From the NCBI GenBank assembly GCA_000727475.1, contig KL647315.1, positions 1,104,051 to 1,168,050 on the forward strand: a stretch of DNA of 64,000 bases, written 5' to 3'. The DNA is from Sarcocystis neurona (Eukaryota; Apicomplexa; Conoidasida; Eucoccidiorida; Sarcocystidae). Both the position numbers and the translations under genes were made by a program. Of the stretch, positions 36,701 to 49,200 are shown piece after piece. Numbering within the stretch: position 1 is the first letter of the stretch; every line of letters starts with the position of its first letter. Under the pieces are notes generated by a model. That model searched no databases. It was not told the origin of the DNA and saw nothing but the letters and a program-made list of their open reading frames with translations.

Positions 36701-39700
36701 CCAAGAGCTGCTGCGGCCGCACCACCTCCCCCTCCTCCTCTGCCAAGATGATTTCTGAATAACCCGGGGGCTGCTGCTGCAGCTGCAAGCGTCTCTAGCC
36801 CGGCTGCCCCGGCGCCTCGAAAGAGCGAAGAATCCCGCGGCAGCCCGCGGTGACGCAAACTGCGCAGCGCTGCTGCTGCGCCTCGGCCGTTGCTGGCCGC
36901 CCGCTCCAACACACTGCTGCTCCCGTGCGTCCAGCCCCCCCAGTAGTGTCCACTGCCGTCTCCGGTGAACGAGTTGCCGGAGACGAGACTGCCGCCTCCG
37001 CCTCCGGCGCCGGGAGACGGCGACGCAAACAACCCCTGCCTGTGCGCACGCACACGAAAAGTCCGCACACGGCGCGCAGCAGCATCCACTCTCGAAAACC
37101 CCACACCTTCACAAACACAGGGAGACAGACGGAGACACGCCACAAACCCCCGCCGGGAGACAGACCGAATCGCACACAAACACACAGACGCATGCAACGC
37201 ACAGAGAGACACGAAGAAAAGGAAGAGGAAGAACGTGTCTGTGCTGCATGTGTGTCTCGCTGCTGTGAAAACGGTCGGTGCTTGTCCCGGTCTGTCTCTC
37301 CGTTTGTCGGTGTCTGCGTGTCTACTTTTTCTGTTTATCCGCGCGAAGGACAGTGCGGCTCTTCGAACAGTGTGTCCCCGCCGCCGTCCCGGAGAAAGCA
37401 GCAGCAGACACTCTGCGGAAGGCGTGCGCAGACTCTCTCGACTTCGACAGCAGGTGCAGCACACCTGCCACGATAATAATCTCCGTCAACGCCAAAACAG
37501 TTGGCGCACGCCCGCGCAGGCCGAGGCGAACAGCGGCACGCAGGGGCACGTAGATATATGGACGCAACATGCATGCAGGAAGAAGCAACCGAGCCAAAGA
37601 GAGAGACGGAGAAAGATGTCAGATATGCGAGGAGAATATTTTTCAGGGAGACTTCTTCAAGAGACGGTGGTGGCACAGAAGAGGAGAACATCTTTTAAGG
37701 AGAGTTCTTCAAAAGAAAGCGGCACCAAGCGAAGTCAAAATGTCACGCCCGCGCGCCCCCCGAACAAATCTATCAGTCTATATATATACATCTCTATATG
37801 AAGACACTCGCACATGCGTGGACCTGCATGCACACATGAACGTGATAGAATGAGATATATATCTGTACACACATACACATACATATATCAACCTACACAT
37901 ATATATATATATAGACAGACAGACACGCATATATATATGTATATATTGAGAGGGATCCATACGGGGACGCACATGCATATGGAAGGATGGGTTGACGCAC
38001 AGACGTACTCATGTGAGAAGAGGGGCATATCTATTTCTGTATATGTACGTGTGAGGATAGACAGAGAGAAGCACATGACCATATACATATATATATATAT
38101 ATATGGAGAGACAGGAAGAGAGAGCCAGAGAAAGTAGACAAATACGGTGGGAAAAGCGCGTGTCTACATGCGTAGATCTCTGCGAAGGGAAGATGTGCTT
38201 CTTTGTGTCCATGTAGACACACAACACAGAGAGTGACGCAGACATACCTACGTATATACGGAGAGAGACACACATATATAGGTCCACCTTGGCGTACGTA
38301 CAAACGCATGCAAGCGACTTATGTATATGAAGGGGCAAGGAGGAGAAGACTCACCATAGAGGAAGACGCAGGGTCGAGCCTCTGCGCAAGATGCTCAGAT
38401 GAATACCTCCGAAGTCACTGTGGAAAACGAAGCGCATCGTTTTACCTCGCGCCTTCCCACTTCCTGCTGCTGTTGCTGCTGCTCTGCCACCGGCGGCACT
38501 GCCTTCCGCGGCCGTAGCAGGCTGGCCGAATCGAAGAGAACGCGAGGCCTCATCTGCAGCCTGCTGAACTCTTGCCCACTGAAACTTCACTGAGACGGGG
38601 AGACACACACACGTATTCACAGAGAGGAGCATGCGCACACACCAAAACGGAGCCACTAAACACACATATACATATACACACACCTGCATGCGCAGATATG
38701 TATGTGCGGGTATAAATTTACTCTTCTACAGAGAGCGGAAAAGAGAGAAAAAGAGATATAGAGACGGACGCATGCGCATACACACATATACGCATACATA
38801 CATATACGCATACACACATATACGCATACACACATATACGCATACACACAGATGCGCAGATATACACGTATATACATATACATATATATATATATGCGTA
38901 CTATATGTCCACGGAGGAGTCTACTAGAGAGAGGAAGGGAACGGCAAAATAGTATGTGGAGAAGAATAAGACAGCAGGAGACGGAAGCGCGCCCACCCCC
39001 CCCTTCCCTTCACCGCAAAGGCGGACTTGCACACGTACTTCGTATGTAGAAGTGAAGGCCACATATATGTAGACACCGAAGGCCATGCAACGAAGGAGAT
39101 CCTGCGAAAGATCGATGCGAAAGACACGTCTACCACAAAAGAGGCGAGTACATAAACACCTGCCACGAGACACGCACATATATACAGGGGGTGCCTACTG
39201 CGGCAACGTAGACGTACGCATGCATATATATACATATTAGAAGATGCATGCGCGTCTACACCAGTTTCAGTACTTACAGTATTAGTGAAATACGCATGTG
39301 TCTCTGTTACACGTGAAGAACGACAAATGCATAATTTCCCCCCCTTGTTCAGAAATCCATGCAGGTATACTTCTACTTGTGCCCCTATATAATATATACT
39401 GACAGCTCGTGGATGTCCGTGTGTTTGAGGAAGAAGCCGTTGAAGAGGAAAGGCGGCTTGGTGACGGAAGTCTGCTGGCGCTGCAAATTTGCTGCAGCGA
39501 CGGACCCCACACGTCGAGAGACGCAGTTGCGGTGGCCGCAGCAGCGCGCTCCCCCACATTTTTCCTCTGGACAGCACACCTGCTGTTCTCCCTTCTCCTC
39601 CAGTGAAGCATGCACATACGTAGATGATGCGTATACTACAGGCCAGTGCAGACACTGCTACACATAGTATACGCGTGGGTGACAGTGTGCGTATATAAGA

Positions 39701-42700
39701 CGTAGGCAACGCTGTTCGTACAGCCACGCAGGATCGAGAGACACGTGTGTCCACGGGGCTCTGCGCAGCCCAGCGAGACGGCAGCGTGAAGAGACAGGAC
39801 GAGCAGCAGCAGCAGCACATTTCTTTACGAGCGTCCTGCCGCGGACGCCACAGATGAGGACAGGCCACCGCGTCTACAAGCAAGCGCCCAGCTGCGAAGA
39901 GGAGACGGGGAGAGCACGGTGTCTGTACACCCGTTGTGTCTCGGCAGCAGAGAGCGCAGCAGCAGGACGAATCTCCGTCGCCGCTCCCCACCTCTGGGGC
40001 GGAAATGCGGGACAGAAGCAGCTGTCGCGCGTCGACAGCAGCAGCTTCCCCAGACCCCCACGGCACCAGCAACCGCGAGACAGACACGCAAGGACAGCTG
40101 CTGCGCTGCGAAGAAGCCGCAGCCGCGTACAGCAGACGAGCGATAGAGACACAACACACGCAGCAGCAGACGTTGTCGAGGAAGGAGAAGATCCCCCACA
40201 ACGAGTCTGGCCGCAGCCGCTTCACGAAGCAGCGACAAAACAGCACAGAGAAAGGAAGGCGACTTGCCTAGACGGTCGAGATCTCGTTGCAAGTGAATGC
40301 TGCTTCTTCTCTCCTCGTCTTCGTCGTCTTCTCGCCGACCAGATCTGCTGCTGCTGCTCCGCGTCGTGCTCGTGCTGCTGCGCAGACTTTCCTCTTCCGA
40401 CTCCTTTCCGTCCTCTTCTGCCTCGCTGAGCTCTGTGCACGAATCAGACAGCGACGCATCTTCTTCGTCGCTGTCTCTCTCCTGCTGCTCCTGCCCGTCC
40501 GCGTCGCTCCAGTCGCTTTGACCTCCCCCTGCTGCTGCGTCCCCTCTGCTGCTGGACGTGGACGGCAAAAACGATGCAGCAGGAGCAGCCGCAGCGGCCC
40601 CAGCCCGACCCGTCGCTCTTTCGCGTCCACTTCCCCTTCGTTCGTGTTTCGCAGAGGGGCCAGAGAAGCCTTCTCTCTCTTTGCCTGCACCACCCCGCGC
40701 GCCGTCTCCGGTAGAAAGTGCGACTGCTGCTGTCTTGTCTTCTCGCGTTGCTGCGGCGCTGCTGCGCTGCTGCTGGTCTTCTGCTGCAGCAGAACCGGAG
40801 ACAAGCTGCCTCGCGCGCGTTCTCTCTCTCTTGAACATGTTTCTTGCTCTTCTCCCTTCCCTGCTGTCCACTCTCCTTTTGCCGACAATCGCGCCGCCGC
40901 TGCTGCTGCCCACGCTGCTGTTGCTGCTGCTACGTCGTCTGTTTCTTCTTCTTTCACGACTCCCGTCTCTTCTCTTTCGACCGGCCGCAATTCTCTCACC
41001 AACAACCGCAGCAGCCCGCGGCCGACGCCGCCGCTGGTCTCTCCTGATGCCGCGTGCGGTGCTGGTGCTGCTCCTGCTGCTGCGGCTGCTGCTTCTGCTG
41101 CTCTTCAACTCTCGAGAAACAGCAGCCTGGTCGCCGTGGAGCGACAGCAGCCGTCGAGAGAGATGCAGGTCCTGGACACGCGCCGTCTTCAAAATAAGCT
41201 CTAGTCTGCGGCTATACGTGTAGTAAATTTCGAGCGTCTCTGCAACGACGTTCGCAACGAACTCCACGTCGTACTCGCATATATCAATCACAAGTCTCTC
41301 CTGCACCAGATCCGCCTGCAGAGGAAAGCCGTGGCCGCCGGGGTCACAGCCAAAAACAGCAAACAAAGATGAAGTAGAGAAGGGATAAACCTCAAGAGGG
41401 GAAGCGAGGGCGGACGGAAAGTGAAACATGGAAAGGAAGATCACGCAGGAAGGACGACGCGCAACGGGCAGCAGAAGGCCGGCAGCAGCAGAAGAACGGC
41501 GGCGACGGCGACGGCAGGCGCCCAAACAGCAGCACGAGGTGACACCCACACATCAGCAGCAGCAGTCCCTGCTGTCGCAACAGCAGCAGCAATCCCTGCT
41601 GTAGCAACAGCATCAGCAGCCCCTGCTGTAGCGGCAGCAGCAGAAGCCCCTGCTGTAGCAGCAGCAGCAACAGTAGCCGCGTCACAAAATTACCCTAGAG
41701 CAGCACCAGCAGCAGACAGCGCTGAGCAAGTGGCAGCAGAACATTTGTACTTTGCCTTTGCGCAGCAGTAGCTCTCTTGTTTCCACGTGACGCAGCAGCA
41801 GGTCAAAAACCGACCGCACTGCTGTGCTGCTGTTCGACGGCAAAGGGGCGCAGCAGCAACGACGCACGGGCGGCGAGTCATCGGCCCCCGCCCAAGTTAC
41901 GCAACTTGGGCTATGATAGCCATACATACGTACGTTAACACACACATATACATATGTATACATACATAGGCGTGCATATACATACACACACATACACACA
42001 CGTACGTACACATACAAACACATACGTACAGACGTGCATACACAAATAGGAAACATACATGTGGATATATACACATACGTTCATACACATGCGTCCACAT
42101 GCATACATACGCATACCCACATATACATATATATGCATGCGTATACATATACATACGCATGGACACGTCCATACACAGGCACACGTATACATATACACGC
42201 ATGCATGTACGTCCATACGTATACACACGCACACAATTACATGCATGTGCATAGACATCGATACATATATACTGGCATATATACACATACATATACATGC
42301 GCACATTCACCTCCACATACATAGACACAGACACACTTATGCGCCCATACGCATATATATATGCATCCCTGTACGTAGACAGAAGTATACATGCAGACAG
42401 GTACCCAAATACATACACACATGCATGCGCGTATATCAATATATATATGTGTATGCGTGTATGTTAAGCGGCATAATACAGGTGTATACACAGAAAAGTG
42501 GGTCTGTACATGCATATATATGTGTGTATGTCCCCCCTGCAGATGTATGGCATGTCCACATATTGCCCGACTGTCGTGTAGATAAAGAAAAAGAGACGCA
42601 TGCATGTACCTGCACATGTATGCGATGCGCGGGACTTTATACAACTTGGAAAGAGGGAAGTACGTCTGTGAAGCACCTACATACGTGCACGCACATGTGC

Positions 42701-45633
42701 ATGCATATACACACACATGCATACATATACGTGCATGCAGAGACATGCACACATATACAGAGACATGCATACATATACAGAGACACGCATACATATACAG
42801 AGACATGCATACATATATACAGACATGCATACAAATACATATACACGCATACATATATACATACGTGTACATACACATACATACATATACGCATACATGC
42901 ACATATGTACATGCATACATATACATACACACATATGCACACTTATACATATATATACGTACATATACATACATATTGTCCATACATATACATACATACA
43001 TCCACATCCACATACATATATATGCATACAGATACATACATACACATACCTATACACCACACATATACATACATATACATACACGTGCATGCATGTACGT
43101 ACACTTCGGTCCACATGCGCACATACATATGCATGCGTCCATATATATAGGCATACATATGCACATACATATACATGCATACACACCTCTCTTTCTCGCT
43201 CTTGAGAAACGTGCGCACCCCACACGTCCACAGAGAAAGACAGAGAGACAGCGGAAGAGGCTGTAACAGCAGTCCGCCGCGATGCGGTGTACAGACACCG
43301 CATATGTGACAGCGACGCAGAAGTCGGGCATACACCAAAAAGCTGCTGCTACTCGTGAAGATTGCACTCTTTCCTTTCTGCTGCTGCTGCTGCAGCAAAA
43401 ACAGCAACTCTCTCTCTCTGTCAAGTGTCTCTTGAACACTTTCCAGCAGACGGAACGCCGGCGACTTCTGCTCCTGTCTCTTCTTCTTCGCCAGCTGCTC
43501 GCTCCCTGCTGCTGCTCTGCGGGGCCTGTTGGTGCTGCGCTGCTGCTGCCGCTGCCAAGCGGCTGCGCCGGGTCCTCCTGCTGCTGCTACGCTTGATAGA
43601 GACACGTCTGCTGCGGGACCGCTGGCGCTGCGGCCGTTGCTGCATTTTCTGCTGCAGCTTTCGCTGCTGGTGCGGCCACCTCTGTGCTGCTGTGGCGCGA
43701 CGCTGTCCGGGAACTGCTGCAAATGCTGCTGCTCGCGAACCTGGGCCCTACCTGGTGCGTCACAATCCCAAATGATTCCCGCTGCTGCTGAAGATACTGC
43801 TGCTGCTGCAGATACTCTTGCTGCTGCACATACTGCTGCTGCACATACTGCTGCTGCTGCTCGTGAAACTCCCGCTGCGGCTCTCTGCGTGTGTGTGTGT
43901 GTGTGTGCGTGAAGAGACACACAACACGTCACACGTGCGCAGACAGTCATCGATACCTCCATAGCAACACATACATATATATACACATAAATCTACACAT
44001 ATTTATATATATAAATATATACATGCATATAGGGAAGAGGTACATATGTATATATATATATAAGAGAGAGAAAAGGAAGGAGGGACAGACACAGACACAG
44101 AAATATGAAGACACCTCTACATGTCTGTTCATACATACACATGTACACCCATCTATATACATGTATTTCTTTAACAAATATATATATTTGACTCACATGT
44201 ATGACCGGCGTATCTTTTCTGCAGGACTCATGGCAGACAGCGAGCGTAAGCAGCAGGCGCGCGGGTTTGGTGAGAGAAGTGTAGTTGACAGCGGCCGCGT
44301 GGGGCTGGCTGCTGCTGCTGCCGTCCACAGAGGAAGAAGAAGAGGCAGTTGCAGGCGGACCTGCAGACGTAGCAGAAGATGAAGGAACAGTCGCAGCAGC
44401 AGCAGGGCTTGTTGGCTTATTTCTTTTGAAGAAGCCAGGCAGCTGCAAAAGATTATGTGTGGGCAGAGTTGATGCTGCAGGAGCCGCGGAGACGCCGCCA
44501 GTCCTCTGACTAGGAGGGAGGAAGTGTCCCGCTGCTGCTGCAGAAGTGACCCCATGCTCAGCGACGGCAGGAACTGCATTTCCTCCTGCCAGAAATTCTT
44601 CGAATCGCAAAAACCGCTCTCCTCCTGCTGCTGTTGGATCTGTCTTTGCTGCTGCAGCAGCTGCTGCGGGCTTTCGTGCTGCTGCCGCTGCTGCTGCGGG
44701 TCCGTCCACTGCTGCTTCTCCCGCGACCGTCGGGCCAGCAGCAGCACCAGCACGACCAACCCAACGCCTCCAGTAGGCAGCCATGCCTTCGGCAGCTGAC
44801 AGCCGTTTCTCCTTTCCTTCTCTCGCAGCTGCTGTGGCTGCTGCTGCAGCGCGACTCGCCGCGGCGGCTGCCTTGTCGGCTGCTGCTGCTGCAGCCTCGC
44901 GCTGCTGCTCTTCGCGCAAGCCCCCGCCTGCTGCCGGGCCTGCTGCAGAGTTCTGCGTCCGGTGTATACGCTCTGGGTTTAATATTAAATTCCCTCCCAG
45001 ATACACTAGCAGCTGCGCGACGTCCTCGCTGCAAGACGCCACCCGCAGCACCTGCATGCCTCCTATTCTGAAGCCACAGCAACAGCAACAGCAGCAGCAG
45101 CAGCATAACACACCGCACCTGTGCACATAGCGACAAAAAAGCAACAGCAGAGGCGCAGCAGCAGCAGCAGTATCGACGTTAGTAGTGGTAGCAGAAGTAG
45201 TACACCCCGCAGCAGTGCTCGCAGCAACACCAAAGGCGCGGCAGCAGTAGAGAGAGAACTAGCAGTAGTAACAGTAGAAGTCATAGTAGTAGGAGTAGGG
45301 CATCCGGCAGCAGTGCTCGCAGCAACAGCAAAGGCGTAGCAACAGCAGTAGCAGCAACAGCAGACGGAGCAGAGACAGTACCAGAGACGTAACAAGAACA
45401 ACACGGCAGGGGCTGCAGCAGCAGCAAGAAGGGAGAAAAATCTCGTAGTAGGCGACCCCATTTTCAAGGCTCTTCGACGTCTACGCTGCAGCAGATTCAA
45501 AAACACGTCTCTTCATCACAAAATCTACACATATGTACATGCTGGCTCTATCCGTGTGAGGTGGCTACATCCTTTTATATAGGTGTACATATATATGCAT
45601 ATACATACATATACATACATATTTGTGTTGGAG

Positions 45634-45669
<36 letters not shown>

Positions 45670-46195
45670 GNNNNNNNNNNNNNNNNNNNNNNNNNNNNNN
45701 NNNNNNNNNNNNNNNNNNNNNNNNNNNNNNNNNNNNNNNNNNNNNNNNNNNNNNNNNNNNNNNNNNNNNNNNNNNNNNNNNNNNNNNNNNNNNNNNNNNN
45801 NNNNNNNNNNNNNNNNNNNNNNNNNNNNNNNNNNNNNNNNNNNNNNNNNNNNNNNNNNNNNNNNNNNNNNNNNNNNNNNNNNNNNNNNNNNNNNNNNNNN
45901 NNNNNNNNNNNNNNNNNNNNNNNNNNNNNNNNNNNNNNNNNNNNNNNNNNNNNNNNNNNNNNNNNNNNNNNNNNNNNNNNNNNNNNNNNNNNNNNNNNNN
46001 NNNNNNNNNNNNNNNNNNNNNNNNNNNNNNNNNNNNNNNNNNNNNNNNNNNNNNNNNNNNNNNNNNNNNNNNNNNNNNNNNNNNNNNNNNNNNNNNNNNN
46101 NNNNNNNNNNNNNNNNNNNNNNNNNNNNNNNNNNNNNNNNNNNNNNNNNNNNNNNNNNNNNNNNNNNNNNNNNNNNNNNNNNNNNNNNNNNNNNN

Positions 46196-46230
<35 letters not shown>

Positions 46231-49200
46231 CATGTATACTGCGTATAGCTGTGGTCGTAGAGAAACACTTCGTACGTCTCAACTTCTGACAAAAACAGAA
46301 GCGAGGACGCACGTTCCTGCACGCATGCATATATATGCATATCAGAACGGGTAGAAGTCACTGTATATATATATACATTGGCTTCTACATACATATATAC
46401 ATATATATATACATATATATACATATATGTGTATATATATACACCGCTTCTTTACCGGTTCTGCTTTACTTACAGCTGCCGCTTTATTTGGTGGTGCTGC
46501 TGCTCTACCGTTGCTGTTGCTGCTGCTGCCTCTCTTAGTCTTGCTGCTGCTGCTGCTCAAATGGCTGCTGCTGTCGCTGCTCCTCTACTTGGTGCCGCCA
46601 CTGCTTGACGTGCTGCTACTTTTCTCTACGGGCTGCTCCTGCTGCTCTGCTTGCTGCTCCTGCGCTTCTACTTGCTGGTGCTGCTGCGTCACTGCCTGTT
46701 CTGTCTTATTCTTCCTCTTCGCTGCTGCTGCCGAAGCTGCTGTGCTGCTGCTCCTGAACCCGCTGCTGCTGCTGAACTTGCTGCTGCTACTGAAGCTGCT
46801 GCTGCTGAAGATGCTGCTGCTGCTGAAGATGCTGCTGCTGCTGAAGATGCTGCTGCTGCTGAAGATGCTGCTGCTGCTGAGATGCTGCTGCTGCTGAAGA
46901 TGCTGCTGCTGCTGAAGATGCTGCTGCTGCTGAAGATGCTGCTGCTGCTGAAGACGCTGCTGCTGCTGAAGATGCTGCTGCTGCTGAAGATGCTGCTGCT
47001 GCTGCTGAAGGTGCTATTTGGGCTGTTGATGAAGTTTTTGGACGTCTTTTGTTGCTGTCGTACTCGCAAGTGTATAAGTCGGTCATGCTGCTTGCAGGAA
47101 GGGAAGCGGGATACTCGTGTCGCCTGGGCTGAAGAGCAGAAGAAATACGAAGTTCGCCGAAGTTTATTTTGATCCCCTCGCAGTCTAATCGAGAGGAAAG
47201 ACGAGGAATTATAGCAGCCACGGTCTTCTGCAAGTCGCACTCCACGTAGATGCTCGGGTGCTGAATATCTCCTCCGGCAACTGCCCGGCAAAATTCTTCT
47301 CCTTGGCGCAGCATCGTAACAGTCTGAGCCACACGGAAGCAGAACGGAGACAGCAGAAAGACACCTGAAAAAAAAAAGAAACTTCCCGTGCATCTCAAAA
47401 GTCAACAAATTCACATGCACACGAAAAGAGACACAGCGAGGAACACATGCAGAGGGAGACGGAGACGGAGAGACATACAGGGGGAGGAGGTATATATATA
47501 TATATATAAGTATACGCACACATGGAGATATACGCACACGTTAAAATGTATGTACTTACATATATGTATACATATTTAGATAAATAGATTGGTGTAGATA
47601 GATAGACAGATAGATAGGTGTAGATAGATAGATAGATAGATAGACATAGATATATAGATATAGGTATAGATAGATATAGACAGATAGATATAGATAGATA
47701 GATAGATATAGATAGATAGATATAGATAGATATAGATAGATATAGATATAGATATAGATATAGATAGATAGGCGTAGACAGATAGATAGATATATATATA
47801 TGCGTAGATATACAGATACAAATATAGGTCCAGATATAGGGAGAGATATAGGGAGAGATATATATTTGAATACATACACGTATATGTAGGTATAAGTATA
47901 CAGACAGGCATATACAGATATAGAGACATATATAAATATATCTGTATTTACGTATAAAGTACAGATATAGAGAGATACATATAGGCAGATATATACATAT
48001 ATAGATAGATATAGATAGATACACACATATATAGAAAGAGATGGATAGACACGTATGTACTTACATGGACAGATAAACAGATGGAAATACAGATATATAC
48101 ACATACGTAGAAAGACTATATATATATATAGACAGAGATATGTATGAATATATGCGGAGAAGGGGCAGCCATGTATCTCGACCGCCCTTCTCCTTGTGTG
48201 TGGGGTACGATATATCGCGAATGTTTGCCACTTATTTCTGCTGCTGTCTTCCTCTGTATTCTTCCCCCTCGCTTGACTCGCGTATCCCAAAGTCTGTCCA
48301 TATGCACTTGTGTCTTATCTCTTCTTCTCCTGTCTGTTGCTTCCTGCTGCTTTTGCAGAAGGTGCTGCTGTCAGCAAGAATTCACCTGCAGACTACTCGA
48401 CATGAGGAGCTCCTTGGTAGTCGCGGCGTCAACGAGGTTCATGCATTCCCCGAGGCAGCTGGCGAGTTTCTGCAGACTCGCCAGGACAACAATTTCTGCA
48501 GAGGAGTGCAGCAGCAAGCGAACGTCGGGCTTCTCGAGAGTATGGAAAAGCTGAGAATCGAGGCGCATGTAAATTCCTGGGTTCCAGCAGCGGACGGAGT
48601 CATCGAGGCGTCGACGGAAGTCGTAGAACTGCCGCTTCCCTTTCTTTCCTTTTAACGTGAAGCCTGCTGCTGCTGCCACCGCTGCTCCTCCTGCTGCTGC
48701 TGCCGACTGCAGCTTGTCCGCCAAGGACGCTCCTCCTGCTCCTCCTCCCGCTCTCGACGCTGCCGGTGCAGCAACAGCAGCAGCAGCGCCAGCGCCCGCA
48801 GCAGCAGCAGGTGCAGAAGGAAGAAGAGAAGGTGAAGACGGAGACACGGCCGGAGCCGGTGGCGGTGGACGACTTGCAGCGCACGGAAGAGCAGCAGCAG
48901 ACGCGCACGGAGGACGAGGAGGAGAAGGCGCAGAAGCAGGAGCAGCAGCAGCAGCAGCGGGAGCAGGAGTCGCAGCTGCACCAGCAGACGATGGAGTGAC
49001 GGACGGGACCGTGCGGTCAGAAGGAGCGGCGGGGGGGGCTGCTGGGTACTGCGGCCCGGGCAACAGCAAAAGGCTACGGCGCGGACTTTCCCGATGTGTC
49101 TCCTGCTGCTGCTTCTCCTGCTGCTGCCTGTCCTGCTGTTGCTTTTCCTCTCGCTGCGCTACTGTTCGTGTTGCTGCGTCTGAGCGGTCTCCTCCTGCTT

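Noticed and set aside
42000..43190. Centromere- or telomere-like repeat
   Set aside because: It is simple CATACA/TATACA DNA like that in other introns, with no telomeric heptamer array.
41316..44196. A gene boundary between exons 9 and 11
   Set aside because: Phase 0 is kept across the region, and VPS13 domain order continues on both sides.
45525..46424. Open frames running through the N gap
   Set aside because: The frame is open only because N codons and TA repeats contain no stops; only the 46-nt exon 8 is supported.
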